Of a stretch of 44,307 nucleotides of DNA, positions 17,807-26,735 are shown one piece after another. The first letter of the stretch is position 1. Each line of letters begins with the position of its first letter. The translations under genes and the position numbers were made by a program. Source of the DNA: Clostridia bacterium (lineage in GTDB: Bacteria > Bacillota > Clostridia > Christensenellales > Aristaeellaceae); NCBI GenBank assembly GCA_017429265.1, contig JAFRPG010000010.1, positions 1 to 44,307 of the forward strand, read 5' to 3'. A model generated the notes under the pieces. It saw nothing but the letters and a program-made list of their open reading frames with translations, did not search any database and was not told where the DNA came from.

Positions 17807-19525
17807 TCACTCCGCCAAATCATACGGGATCCCGTGCTCCGCGCAGTAGGCTTCGGCAAAGCTCCCGCGGGTGACGGTCAGGGTGAGGCTGCGGCTGCAG
17901 CCGCGGAAAGCGTCTTCCCCGATGCCGGTCACACCGGCCGGGATCGTGAGGGCGGTCAGGGAACGGCAGCCGGAGAACGCCCAATGTCCGATGCTTGTCA
18001 GCGTGTCCGGCAGGGTCAGGTCGGACAGGCCGAAACAGCTGCAGAAGGCCTCGTCCCCGATGCTCAAGAGGCCTTCCGGCAGACGGACGGAGGTCAGGGC
18101 CGCCCGGCCGTAGAACGCGCCCGCGCCGACGGACAGCAGGCCCTTCCCGAAGGTCACGTCGGTCAGGGCGTCCTGATTCGGCATCATGTTCATGACCTGG
18201 AAGGCCCTGTCCCCGATGCGGGTCACGCCGTCCCCGATCACGACGCGGGTCAGGGCGCGGCAGTCGCGGAACGTCTCGTCCCCGATCTCCGTGACGCTGT
18301 CCGGGATGATCACCTCCGCCAGCGGATTGCCCGCGAAGGCCGAAGCCCCGATCCGCTTGAGGCTCCCGGGGAAGGCGGCGGCGCGCAGATTGCATCCGCG
18401 GAACGCCGCGTCCCCGATCTCCGTAAGGCCGTCCGGGAGGTTGATGCGCTCCAGAAAGCAGGAGGCGAAGGCGCTCCCGCCGATGTGCGTGACGCTGTCC
18501 GGCAGCGTGACGGACGTGAGGTCAAAGTTCAGCGCGAACGCCCGCTCCCCGATGCGCTCCACGCCGTCCGGGACGGTGAAGGCCGTGCGCCCGAAGGGGC
18601 AGAAGACCAGCCGCTTTTCGGCCCGGTCGATCAGCGCGCCGTCCGCGGTGAAGAAAGCCGGATGGGATGGGGAGAGGCGGACCTCGGCCAGCGCCAGGCA
18701 GGCGTAGAACGGATTCCCCGTCATGGCGGCGACGCTGTCCGGGACGGAGACGGACGCGAGCCGGCAGCCGGCGAAGGCGTCGGCCCCGAGATGCTGCGTC
18801 CCCTCCGGGATCTCGTACTCTGTCCGCTCCGATCCGCCCGGGAAGCAGACCAGCTTCTTCTCCCCGCGGTCAAACAGGACGCCGTCCGTCACGGTCAGGC
18901 GGGGATTGGCCGGGGAGACGGTGATCTCCGTCAGGCCGCACAGGGTGAAGGGGTTGGCCCCGACCACGGTGAGGCCTGCCCCGATCGTCACGGCGGTCAG
19001 GGAGCTGCAGCTGAGGAAGGCATTGTCCCCGAGGACGGTGACGCTGTCCGGGATGTCCGCGCGCGTGAGCCGGCAGAGGGCAAAGGCCTGTTCGCCGATG
19101 CAGGTGACGCCGTCCGGGATCACGAGGTCGGTCAGGGCGGTGCAGCCGCTGAACGCCCGGGCCCCGATGACCGTGACGCTGCCCGGGAAGGTGACGCCGG
19201 TCAGCCGCGGGAGCTGCGAGAAGGCGTCCTCCCCGATGACCTCCACCCCGTCCGGGACCGTCACGCGGTACTCCTTGTTGAAGAACACATTCTGCATGGC
19301 GCCGATCTCCGTCACCGGGTGTCCGTCCAGTTCCGACGGGATGACGAAATCGTCCGTGCCGATCGCGGGGTCGAGCTGCACGAACCGGTCCAGGCCCGTG
19401 AAAACAGCGCTGCCGTCCTCGCGCAGGGTGTAGGTGTAGGGGCCCGACGTCTCCGCGCAGGCGCACAGGCACAGGAGCGCCGCGCAGAGCGGCAGGAGGC
19501 AGAGAGACAGCGTTCTTCTCGTCAT
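17807..19525 (-). CDS. Secreted BspA-type leucine-rich repeat protein
   Basis: 572 residues. A signal peptide at about 1-25 ends in a cysteine-rich stretch (LLCLCACAET); a lipoprotein anchor is possible but the lipobox is not standard. The rest is about twenty 23-residue LRR_5 (BspA) repeats of the form L..V.IP.GVT.IG..AF.GC..L, interrupted by two islands (around YEIPEGTQHLGADAF and VRLSPSHPAFFTADGALID). Such proteins are typical surface or secreted binders of gut and oral bacteria. The start at 19525 has SD GGGAGG in the 20-nt gap after the pectinesterase stop. It is part of the CotH-CE8-LRR-priA unit. The ligand is unknown. Confidence 0.88.
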   Translation of the reverse strand: MTRRTLSLCLLPLCAALLCLCACAETSGPYTYTLREDGSAVFTGLDRFVQLDPAIGTDDFVIPSELDGHPVTEIGAMQNVFFNKEYRVTVPDGVEVIGEDAFSQLPRLTGVTFPGSVTVIGARAFSGCTALTDLVIPDGVTCIGEQAFALCRLTRADIPDSVTVLGDNAFLSCSSLTAVTIGAGLTVVGANPFTLCGLTEITVSPANPRLTVTDGVLFDRGEKKLVCFPGGSERTEYEIPEGTQHLGADAFAGCRLASVSVPDSVAAMTGNPFYACLALAEVRLSPSHPAFFTADGALIDRAEKRLVFCPFGRTAFTVPDGVERIGERAFALNFDLTSVTLPDSVTHIGGSAFASCFLERINLPDGLTEIGDAAFRGCNLRAAAFPGSLKRIGASAFAGNPLAEVIIPDSVTEIGDETFRDCRALTRVVIGDGVTRIGDRAFQVMNMMPNQDALTDVTFGKGLLSVGAGAFYGRAALTSVRLPEGLLSIGDEAFCSCFGLSDLTLPDTLTSIGHWAFSGCRSLTALTIPAGVTGIGEDAFRGCSRSLTLTVTRGSFAEAYCAEHGIPYDLAE

Positions 19526-19545
19526 GGCGGGGATCCTCCCTGTGT

Positions 19546-20454
19546 TCACGGGTCGGCGTGCGCCCAGGCGGGCAGCAGCGGGGCGGGGGCGCCGGGGCCG
19601 GTGCTCCCGCTTTCCTCAAAGCGGCCGAGGCTGTGGAAGGCCTCCTTGCCCCAGTCGTCCCAGTGGGCGGGGTGGATGTGCGCCCCGAGGAAGCAGCGGC
19701 GCAGGGCGGTCTTCGCGTGCTCGCGCCAGGGGCGGCCGAGATAGACGGAGCCGTCGGGGACGCCCGCCTCCGCGAGGAAGCGGCAGTCCTCGAAGAGGTA
19801 GCCCATCGTCTGGCCCTCCGGGGTGGAGGCCGCGGTGCACCAGCCCCACGCGGCGCGGCCTTCCCTGCCGGGCGTGAAGACGGTCACGATCTCGCAGTCC
19901 GCAAAGCGGGCCGCCGCGCCGCCGAAGATGAAGTCCACGTCGCCCTCGATGCGGCAGCGGAGGTAGTCGTGGCGCTGCGGCACGCGGGGCGCGAACTGCT
20001 TCGGGCCGGTGAAGCCGCCGGGCTCGACCTCCTTCGGGGGGAGGGGCGCGGTGAAGAGGGTGTCCTGACGGCCGCGCAGGACGCAGTCCTCGCAGCGGAA
20101 GCCGTCGCCGTCCGCGTAGAGGGCGATGGCCTGACCGGCGGTCTCCCCGGGGCCGGCGGTGTTCTCCACCGTCAGGGCGCGCAGGGTGATGCCCACGCCG
20201 TCGGTGCGCAGGGTGGCGGTGCGGAAGGTCCGCCGCTTTTCGCCGGAGGGGAGGACGTCCCTCGCGCCGTCGCCCCAGCGGATCACGGTGCGGCCGGCCC
20301 CGGCGCCCTCGAGCGCGGTGCGCGGCCGGTCAAGGACGATCTTCTCCCGGTAAACGCCGGGCGCGAGGCGGAGGACGGCCTCCTCCCCGTCGCGGGGCAG
20401 GGCGTCGACGGTCCGCTGGACGGAATCGGCCGGGGTGAGCAGGATCGTATGCAT
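19546..20454 (-). CDS. Pectinesterase family protein (CE8) without signal peptide
   Basis: 302 residues, the right-handed beta-helix of carbohydrate esterase family 8, which removes methyl esters from pectin. Hallmarks in order: GQAIALYADGDGFRCEDC, GRQDTLF (first active-site Asp), GDVDFIFGGA (second Asp) and YLGRPWREHAKTALRRCFLG with the conserved Arg. The N-terminus begins directly with MHTILLTPADSVQRTVDAL and lacks any secretion signal, although both neighbours have one. The enzyme is probably cytoplasmic and may act on imported oligogalacturonides. The start at 20454 has SD GAGGAG and lies only 10 nt after the CotH gene stop, indicating co-transcription. Confidence 0.88.
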   Translation of the reverse strand: MHTILLTPADSVQRTVDALPRDGEEAVLRLAPGVYREKIVLDRPRTALEGAGAGRTVIRWGDGARDVLPSGEKRRTFRTATLRTDGVGITLRALTVENTAGPGETAGQAIALYADGDGFRCEDCVLRGRQDTLFTAPLPPKEVEPGGFTGPKQFAPRVPQRHDYLRCRIEGDVDFIFGGAAARFADCEIVTVFTPGREGRAAWGWCTAASTPEGQTMGYLFEDCRFLAEAGVPDGSVYLGRPWREHAKTALRRCFLGAHIHPAHWDDWGKEAFHSLGRFEESGSTGPGAPAPLLPAWAHADP

Positions 20455-20464
20455 AGGCGCTCCT

Positions 20465-22465
20465 CTACTTTGTGTTTTCTTTCTCCAGGATCCGCCGGAT
20501 CTCACCGAAGTACGTCTCGACCTCCGCATCGGACAGGCCCATGCGCTTCTGCAGCCAGGCGACGACCTTCTTCGGGCGGACGCGGGCGTAGTACTTCGTG
20601 GCGTTGACGTTCTTACGCCAGTTGGTCATCTTGGGCGAGCCCCAGCGCTTGATGTGGCGGGGGAGGAGCTGCTCCAGGACGCCCTCCATGTACGCGAACT
20701 TCGACTCCACAAAGGGCCAGCGGAAGGAGGTCTCCAGCACCTCGGCGAAGCGGCGGAGGAAGCGGTCGCGCATCTCCGGCACGGCGAGGAGGGCGTTGAG
20801 CGGCTCGTGGCGGAAGGCCGCGAACCGGGCGGAGACCGGCTTGATGTAGTTGTTCAGCGGGGTGGTGTCGCTGTCCGAGCCGGAGCCGAAGGAGGCCTCC
20901 ACGTCGAAGAGCAGGTACTTCCACTTCCCGCCCGGCACGCGGTAGACGCGGACGTTGGTGATGTCGGTGTTCCCGGAGATGATCTGGTAGGCCGCGTGGG
21001 TGAAGAGATTGTCCACATCGATGCGGTCGGTGACCCAGCGGAGGTTCTCCGGGTTGTTCAGGTCCTTCGTCTTGCAGAAGTCGCACAGGGCCAGCCAGTC
21101 CGCGTTGGAGCCGTTCTGGACGAACTTGTCGGAGCCGGTGCGGGAGAGGAGGTCGATCGCGTCCACGGTGTCCTCATCCGCGAGGTCGATGCCCTCCCAC
21201 TGGGCGACCATGTACTTGTTGATCTTCTCGCGGAGATTGTAGTGGCCCCAGTACTCGCCGTTGATGAAGACCACGATGGGCCGGGCGTCCTGGTAGCACA
21301 CGCCGAGGTCTTCCGCCAGGGAGGAGAAGACCACGTCGCGCAGGCGCTCGGAGAAGGCGTCGGAGTTCGTCGAGCGCAGGAGGAGGGAGTGATAGCGGGT
21401 GTAATCCCGGTGCGGGAAGGGATTGTAGTCGAAGTACGCCGGCCCGTAGGCCTTGCGCGCGTGGAGGGCGATGGACTTCTGCGGGTTCTGCCGCGCGCTG
21501 TGGCCCGAGGCGGTGAAGGAGCCCATCTGGTTGATCCGGCAGACGCCCTCCTCGTCGAAGTACTCGATGTTCACCGGGTACTCGTAGGGCTTGTCGTAGT
21601 TGGGGACGGCCCCGGTGCCCTTGACGAGGGCTCCGCTCTTCTTCGAGAACATGTAGTCCGGGTCGGTGGTCAGGCAGACGACGGCGACGGGGAAGGCCTC
21701 GCCGATGAGGTAGGTGGCGCTGGCCGGGGCGGAGGGCACGGCGCCCTCGCGGAAGGCTGCCACGCGCAGCGGCGCCGTCTTTTTGACCGTCAGGCCGGAG
21801 GCGGGGAACTTCTTCGACTTTTCGGTCGGGGCGGAGCCGTCGAGGGTGTAGCGCAGGGTGTCGCCCGCGGCGCAGGAGGCCTGCACGGTCACCTCCTTCG
21901 CGTACAGCCCGCCCGCGGTGAGGATGGCGGGCGTGTCGCAGCGGGAGGCGCAGACGGTCTTCCCGTTCTTTTTGCCCGGGGTGGCGGAGGCGAAGTAGCC
22001 GGCTTGCCCGCCGCCCGCCGGCACGCCCCAGCTGATGTTCCCGTACTGCGGGCCGAAGGAGATCTCCGCCGCCTTCTCCCCGGCGGCGTCGAAGAGGAAG
22101 ACGTCGTCCCCGGAGGCCGAGAGCTTGAAGGGGGCGTAGAACACGCTGCCCTTGCCCGCGTCGAGGCCCGCGTCCCCGGTGCAGTACACGAGGAGGTGAG
22201 CGTCCTTCTTCAGCGCGGTGCCGCCGGGGAAGACGAACTTGTCCGGCCGCTTCGCGCTGTCAGAGAGCGTCCAGCCGGAGAGGTCCAGCGTCTTTCCGGA
22301 GACGTTGTGCAGCTCCACCCAGTCGTAGGCGTGGCCGCCGGACCAGGTGCCGTTGGAGGCCATGACCTCGCTGATCTCGACCGCCCCCTCGGCGAGGGCG
22401 GGCGCGGCGAGCAACACAATCAGGCCGAGCGCCAGGATCAGGAGCGGGAGACGGCTGGGTTTCAC
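20465..22465 (-). CDS. Secreted CotH-kinase family protein with lamin-tail domain
   Basis: 666 residues. Signal peptide at about 1-25 (ends APALA). The lamin-tail domain spans about 28-135 (ISEVMASN, DWVELHN, LDLSGWTLSD). A chitobiase/FN3-like segment lies at about 190-255 (LRYTLDGSAPTEKS). The CotH kinase domain runs from about 265 to 600: FINGEYWGHYNLREKINKYM, then GNTDITN and LLFDVEASFG, which correspond to the family's catalytic and metal-binding Asp positions. CotH proteins are secreted or spore-coat protein kinases; in gut Firmicutes many are extracellular and associated with polysaccharide degradation. An AT-poor 98-nt gap with a hairpin separates it from the upstream LRR gene, so it may start its own unit. 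Confidence 0.9.
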   Translation of the reverse strand: MKPSRLPLLILALGLIVLLAAPALAEGAVEISEVMASNGTWSGGHAYDWVELHNVSGKTLDLSGWTLSDSAKRPDKFVFPGGTALKKDAHLLVYCTGDAGLDAGKGSVFYAPFKLSASGDDVFLFDAAGEKAAEISFGPQYGNISWGVPAGGGQAGYFASATPGKKNGKTVCASRCDTPAILTAGGLYAKEVTVQASCAAGDTLRYTLDGSAPTEKSKKFPASGLTVKKTAPLRVAAFREGAVPSAPASATYLIGEAFPVAVVCLTTDPDYMFSKKSGALVKGTGAVPNYDKPYEYPVNIEYFDEEGVCRINQMGSFTASGHSARQNPQKSIALHARKAYGPAYFDYNPFPHRDYTRYHSLLLRSTNSDAFSERLRDVVFSSLAEDLGVCYQDARPIVVFINGEYWGHYNLREKINKYMVAQWEGIDLADEDTVDAIDLLSRTGSDKFVQNGSNADWLALCDFCKTKDLNNPENLRWVTDRIDVDNLFTHAAYQIISGNTDITNVRVYRVPGGKWKYLLFDVEASFGSGSDSDTTPLNNYIKPVSARFAAFRHEPLNALLAVPEMRDRFLRRFAEVLETSFRWPFVESKFAYMEGVLEQLLPRHIKRWGSPKMTNWRKNVNATKYYARVRPKKVVAWLQKRMGLSDAEVETYFGEIRRILEKENTK

Positions 22466-22518
22466 GGGCGATACCTCCTTGCGGCGGGAGCGGGACGGGC
22501 TCCCTGTATAAAGGAAGT

Positions 22519-22541
22519 CAGCCTCCCGGCAAGGGGAGGCT
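22519..22541 (-). terminator. Hairpin after the LRR gene (weak terminator candidate)
   Basis: AGCCTCCC with GGGAGGCT (about 22520-22541) forms an 8-bp stem. On the minus strand it is followed by GACTTCCTTTATA rather than a clean T-run. TTCGTTCGG is directly repeated beside it (22541-22561). Confidence 0.5.
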
Positions 22542-22564
22542 TCGTTCGGTTCGTTCGGTTCGGA

Positions 22565-24862
22565 TCAGTTGAGCCAGTCGAAGGGGTCGGCAGCGGAGAA
22601 CGTGCAGGCCAGGCTGTTCTCCTCGCAGTAGGTCTGGGCGGCGCTGCCCCGGTCCACGGTGAGGGTCAGGGCGTCGCAGCCGCGGAAGGCCTGCTCGCCG
22701 ATCACGGTCACGGACCCGGGGACCGCGAGGGCGGTCAGGGACGCGCAGCCGCGGAAGGCCTGCTCCCCGATCTCCGTGAGGGTGGCGGGCAGGGTGACGG
22801 AGGCGAGAGCTTCGCAGTCGCGGAAGGCCTGCTCCCCGATCACGGTGACCCCGTCGGGGATCGTGACGTCGGTCAGGGTCGCGCAGCCGCGGAAGAGCTG
22901 TTCGCCGATGCGGGTCACGGTGAGACCGTCGATCTCCGCCGGGATGTCCAGGACGGCGGGGGTGCCGGTGAAGCCCGTCAGCTCCGCCGTGCCGTCGCCC
23001 AGGGCCTGCCAGGTGAAGCTGACCTCCTCCGCGGCGGGCGCTTCGGCAGGCGCGGCCGTCTCCTCGGGCGCCGGCTCCGCCCCGGGCAGCGCATAGGCGA
23101 AGGCGACCTTCTGCTGCTTGCAGTAGGCCTCGGCTTCACTGCCCTCGGTCACGGTGACGACCAGGTTCGGATGGCAGTTGGTGAACACGTAGGGCTTGAG
23201 TGTGGTGACGCTGGCCGGGACGGTGACGGAGGTGAGGCGTTCGCTGCCGTAAAAGGCGCGTTCGCCGATCTCCGTGACGCCCTCCGGGATCCTGATGCTG
23301 ATCAGGGAGGAAGCGTTGAAGGCGTCATTGCCGATGACCAGGGTTCCCTCGGGAACGGTGTACTCCGTCGCGGGAGCGGTAAGCAGATAGGCGATCAGGG
23401 TGCCGGTCGTCGTGTCGAAGAGGGCGTTGTCCGTCACCTTCAGGACGGTGTTCTCCGGGTCGACCTTGATGGAGGCCAGGTTTTTGCATGCGGCGAAGGC
23501 GGCCTTGCCGACGAGCGTCACATTCTTCGGGAGGCACACCTCCGTCAGAGCGGTATAGCTGAAGGCCTCACCGTAGATGTACCGCATGCTCTCCGGGATC
23601 ACGACGCTCGCGAGCGAGGTGCAGACGGAGAAGGCACTCCCGTCGATACTGGTCACCCCCTCGGGGATCACCGCCTGCCCGAGGGAGGAACAACCGCTGA
23701 AAGCGGAATTGCCGATCTTCGTCAGACCGCGGGAAAGCGTGAGGTCCTTCAGTGCCGAGCAGTTCCTGAACGCCCATGCGCCCAACTCTGTGACGCTGTC
23801 CGGTAGGACAATGCTTTGCAGACTTTTGCAGTTCTCGAACGCACCTTCGCGGATCGTGGTCACGCTGTCGGGGATCGTGACAGAGGAGAGGCTGCTCCGG
23901 CCATGGAACGCGTACTCGTCGATGATCACGATCCCGTTCGGGATCGCGAAGCTCTCCGCCTGAAAGCCGGGGAAGGTCATCACGAGTCGCTTGTCCGCCT
24001 TGCTGTACAGGACGTTTTCGATCACGGTCAGATACGGATGGTTCTGCGGCAGATGGATCTGACGGAGTTCCTTGCACTGATAAAAGCAGGCGCTCCCGAG
24101 GACGCTCACGCGCTCCGGCAGGGTCACTTCGGTCAGCGCGCTGTCTACGTGGAAAGCGTCTTCGCCGATCGTCAGGAGGGTCTCGCCGGGCAGAACGGCA
24201 AGGGTTTCGAGCGCCTTGCACGAAGAGAAGGCGTATCCGGCGATCTCCTTCACGCTGGCGGGAACGGTGAGGGTCTTGATCCCGCAGAAGCCGAAAGCAC
24301 TGAACCCGATAACCTCCAGACCCTCCGTCAGGGTCAACTCGGTCAGCGCATCGCAGGAGGAGAAAGCGTACTCGTTGATCGTTTTGACGCCGCCGGGGAT
24401 CGACACGGTCGTCAGCGCTTTGCACCCGTGAAACGCGTACTTGCCGATGCGCTGCAGACCGGCCGGAAGGTTGATGGAGGCCAGATGATCGCAATACTGG
24501 AACGCGTATTCATGGATGACGGTCACGCTCTCCGGCAAAGTTACGGAGATGAGGTTCTTGCAGCCGGCAAACAGATGGTCATTGATCTCCTTGACCCCCT
24601 CCGGGATGGTGACGGAGCGGATCACATTGTTCTGGTTGAAGAGGTACGGTGCCAGGCTCGTGACCTTAAAGCCGTCCAGTTCGCCCGGGATCTCCAGTTT
24701 GCTCAAAGACCTGCCCTTGCCGTTGTACTTTGTGATCCGGGCGGTCCCGTCCGTCAGGATGGAGTACTCGTAATCGCCGGAGACGAAATTGGCGGCCTGC
24801 GCGGCGGTGATGCCGATGATGAGAGAGAGAGCCAGAAGAAGCCAGATGATCCTGCGTGCCAT
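22565..24862 (-). CDS. Secreted BspA-type leucine-rich repeat protein, two-block
   Basis: 765 residues. The signal peptide at about 1-23 is followed by a large block of LRR_5 repeats (about 55-575) of the 23-residue BspA type (LTSVTIPDSVTTIREGAFENCKSL and alike), with two island segments. A Pro/Ala/Glu linker (about 590-615) precedes a second compact unit that starts like the protein N-terminus (SFTWQALGDGTAELTGF) and has four very similar repeats ending in IGEQAFRGC. The DNA of the second block is more GC-rich and repetitive. It is probably a surface or secreted binding protein. The start has SD AGGAGG, 8 nt from the ATG. It lies 79 nt downstream of recR with no visible promoter. Confidence 0.9.
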   Translation of the reverse strand: MARRIIWLLLALSLIIGITAAQAANFVSGDYEYSILTDGTARITKYNGKGRSLSKLEIPGELDGFKVTSLAPYLFNQNNVIRSVTIPEGVKEINDHLFAGCKNLISVTLPESVTVIHEYAFQYCDHLASINLPAGLQRIGKYAFHGCKALTTVSIPGGVKTINEYAFSSCDALTELTLTEGLEVIGFSAFGFCGIKTLTVPASVKEIAGYAFSSCKALETLAVLPGETLLTIGEDAFHVDSALTEVTLPERVSVLGSACFYQCKELRQIHLPQNHPYLTVIENVLYSKADKRLVMTFPGFQAESFAIPNGIVIIDEYAFHGRSSLSSVTIPDSVTTIREGAFENCKSLQSIVLPDSVTELGAWAFRNCSALKDLTLSRGLTKIGNSAFSGCSSLGQAVIPEGVTSIDGSAFSVCTSLASVVIPESMRYIYGEAFSYTALTEVCLPKNVTLVGKAAFAACKNLASIKVDPENTVLKVTDNALFDTTTGTLIAYLLTAPATEYTVPEGTLVIGNDAFNASSLISIRIPEGVTEIGERAFYGSERLTSVTVPASVTTLKPYVFTNCHPNLVVTVTEGSEAEAYCKQQKVAFAYALPGAEPAPEETAAPAEAPAAEEVSFTWQALGDGTAELTGFTGTPAVLDIPAEIDGLTVTRIGEQLFRGCATLTDVTIPDGVTVIGEQAFRDCEALASVTLPATLTEIGEQAFRGCASLTALAVPGSVTVIGEQAFRGCDALTLTVDRGSAAQTYCEENSLACTFSAADPFDWLN
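22660..22915 (-). repeat. Tandem ~69-bp coding repeats in the LRR gene
   Basis: Four near-identical units carry CAGCCGCGGAAGGCCTG-like cores spaced about 69 bp apart and encode the last LRR repeats. They are alike enough at DNA level to recombine or slip. Confidence 0.7.
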
Positions 24863-24941
24863 GGTGTCAGCCTCCTGTCGGTATGGGTAGTCGCCGGATG
24901 GGGATGCCGGTGTGTGTCTGAGCGTGCGGAGCCGGGGAGCC

Positions 24942-25541
24942 TCAGATCTCCCTCCGCCCCTCCATGGCCTTGGAGAGGGTGACCTCGTCCGCGTACTCCA
25001 AATCCGCCCCGACGGGAACGCCGTGGGCGATGCGCGTCACCCGGATGCCGAGGGGCTTGATCAGCCGGGCGATGTAGGTCGCCGTGGCCTCGCCCTCGAT
25101 GTCCGGATTGGTTGCGAGGATCACCTCGGTGACCGTGCCGTCTTGCAGGCGGGCAAGCAGCTCCCGGATCCGGATGTCGTCCGGGCCGACGCCGTCCATC
25201 GGCGAGAGCGTGCCGTGGAGGACGTGGTACAGCCCGCGGTATTCGTGCATGCGCTCCATCGCCGCCACATCGCGGGGGTCGCGCACCACGCAGATCTGTC
25301 CGTTGTGGCGCTCCTCCTGCTCGCAGATGTCGCAGCGCTCGCCCGCGGTGTAGTTTCCGCAGACGGCGCAATAGCGGATGGCCTTGCGCCCCTGCCACAG
25401 CGCGGCGGCCAACTCCCGGACCTCGTCCTGGGGCAGGCTCACGATGTGGTAGGCCAGGCGCTGGGCGCTCTTGGCGCCGATGCCCGGCAGGCTCGAGAGC
25501 GCGTTCACCATCCGCTGGATCGGTTCAATCATGCCCGCCAT
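24942..25541 (-). CDS. recR: Recombination mediator protein RecR
   Basis: 199 residues, standard length. An N-terminal helix-hairpin-helix ([17 protein letters not shown]) is followed by a Cys4 zinc finger (C58, C61, C70, C73). The TOPRIM domain has [13 protein letters not shown] and [12 protein letters not shown], and the C-terminus has the Walker B-like region. It works with RecO and RecF to load RecA on single-strand gaps. It follows ybaB with a 3-nt gap, the usual pair; dnaX, commonly upstream, is absent here. The start may be ATG 25541 or the internal ATG 25532. Confidence 0.96.
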   Translation of the reverse strand: MAGMIEPIQRMVNALSSLPGIGAKSAQRLAYHIVSLPQDEVRELAAALWQGRKAIRYCAVCGNYTAGERCDICEQEERHNGQICVVRDPRDVAAMERMHEYRGLYHVLHGTLSPMDGVGPDDIRIRELLARLQDGTVTEVILATNPDIEGEATATYIARLIKPLGIRVTRIAHGVPVGADLEYADEVTLSKAMEGRREI

Positions 25542-25544
25542 GGC

Positions 25545-25880
25545 TCAGAACAGGCCTCCCATGCCGGGGGCCATCTTGCCCATGGCGCTTTCGCGGGCTT
25601 CCTCACCCTTGCGCAGGGCCTCGTTGACCGCGGCCTTCACCAGGTCTTCGAGCATCTCGGCGTCGTCGGGATCGATGACCTGCGGGTCGATGTGGATCTC
25701 CGCCAGCTCGCGCTTGCCGGTGACCTTCACCTGCACCATGCCGCCGCCGCTGGCCGCCTCATAGGTCTCCGCGTCCAGCTTTTCCTGCATCTCGGTCATC
25801 TGCTGCTGCATCTTCTGGGCCTGACGCATCAGCTGCTGCATATTGGCGCCCCCGCCGAATCCGAAGTTCTGTCTTGCCAT
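25545..25880 (-). CDS. ybaB: YbaB/EbfC family nucleoid-associated protein
   Basis: 111 residues, small helical dimer-forming DNA-binding protein. The N-terminus FGFGGGANMQQLMRQAQKMQ and the charged central strand region VQVKVTGKRELAEIHIDP are diagnostic. The Gly/Met-rich tail (MGKMAPGMGGLF) is typical. It binds DNA without strong sequence preference and is nearly always next to recR, as here. SD AAGGAGG lies 8 nt from the ATG. Confidence 0.96.
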   Translation of the reverse strand: MARQNFGFGGGANMQQLMRQAQKMQQQMTEMQEKLDAETYEAASGGGMVQVKVTGKRELAEIHIDPQVIDPDDAEMLEDLVKAAVNEALRKGEEARESAMGKMAPGMGGLF

Positions 25881-25953
25881 GGGTGTGTTCCTCCTTATAG
25901 CCTGAATTTGGTTCTATGGTGTCTGCTTTCCGCTTTGGAAGGATCACGGGATC

Positions 25954-26700
25954 TCAGCTCTCCTTGCTCGTCACCGTCAGATCGCCGGAGACCGAGATCG
26001 CGTTGATGACCGGGGCGTTCTCCTCCGCCCCGGCGGCCACGCCGTTGGTGTGCAGCCTGCCGGTGACCGCGCGCAGCCTGATCGCCGCCGCTCTGGCGGG
26101 CAGCGTGAGGCTCACATCGCCCGAGACCGTGTTGACGTCCGTCTGCGCCGGGGCGGTGTCGAGGTCCGCCGTCAGGGTGCCGCTGACCGTGGTCAGCTTC
26201 AGCCGCACGGCGCTCAGGTGGGAGAGGAGCATCTCCCCCGAGACGGTCCGCGCCGCGACGCTCTCCTCCGCCGCGATCTCCGCGGCGCTGAGCACGCCGG
26301 TGATCGTCCGCAGGGTCAGGGTCATGGCGGTCAGCTGGCTCGCGCGCAGGCTGCCGGACACCGTGCTGAAGCGCAGGTCGCTGCCTGAAAGGCCGCGCGC
26401 GCTGAGCATGCCCGCCACCGTCGTGCCGGTGATCTCGCCCTTCCACGCCCGCGGGATGCGCAGGGTGACCTGCAGCCAGCGGTCGGAGGCGATGTGGGTG
26501 GAAAGCCCGTAGGCCGGCTGCTCCACGGTCAGCACGCCCTTCTCGATGCCGGCGCGCATGTCCTCCACGTCCTCGTCCGAGCCGGAGATCAGCACCTGGA
26601 GCTGATCCACGTCGGCTGCGAGCAGCTCCAGCGTGGCCCAGGCCAGCTTGACGGACACCGAGGTCACCGCCGCCGTGTCAAAGCGCTCGTTGCGATACAT
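25954..26700 (-). CDS. DUF4097-family beta-helix protein
   Basis: 248 residues with no signal peptide or membrane segment. After an N-terminal part (VSVKLAWATLELLAADVDQLQVLISG) it consists of repeated short strands with the T-V-S-G or T-I-T-G turn recurring about every 20 residues, the DUF4097 (LiaG-like) pattern. In Firmicutes these proteins often sit in envelope-stress loci with sigma/anti-sigma or liaFSR genes. Here it lies 35 nt downstream of an anti-sigma gene. SD AAGGAG precedes the ATG. Its molecular role is not established. Confidence 0.8.
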   Translation of the reverse strand: MYRNERFDTAAVTSVSVKLAWATLELLAADVDQLQVLISGSDEDVEDMRAGIEKGVLTVEQPAYGLSTHIASDRWLQVTLRIPRAWKGEITGTTVAGMLSARGLSGSDLRFSTVSGSLRASQLTAMTLTLRTITGVLSAAEIAAEESVAARTVSGEMLLSHLSAVRLKLTTVSGTLTADLDTAPAQTDVNTVSGDVSLTLPARAAAIRLRAVTGRLHTNGVAAGAEENAPVINAISVSGDLTVTSKES

Positions 26701-26735
26701 TGTCTCTTCTCTCCTTCTGTGATGTGTGTTCGATG

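Noticed and set aside
22541..22561. Short TTCGTTCGG tandem repeat
   Set aside because: Only two copies; too short to be more than local slippage.
20435..23806. 1123-codon plus-strand frame across CotH and the LRR genes
   Set aside because: Gly/Val/Asp-rich antisense shadow spanning several real genes.
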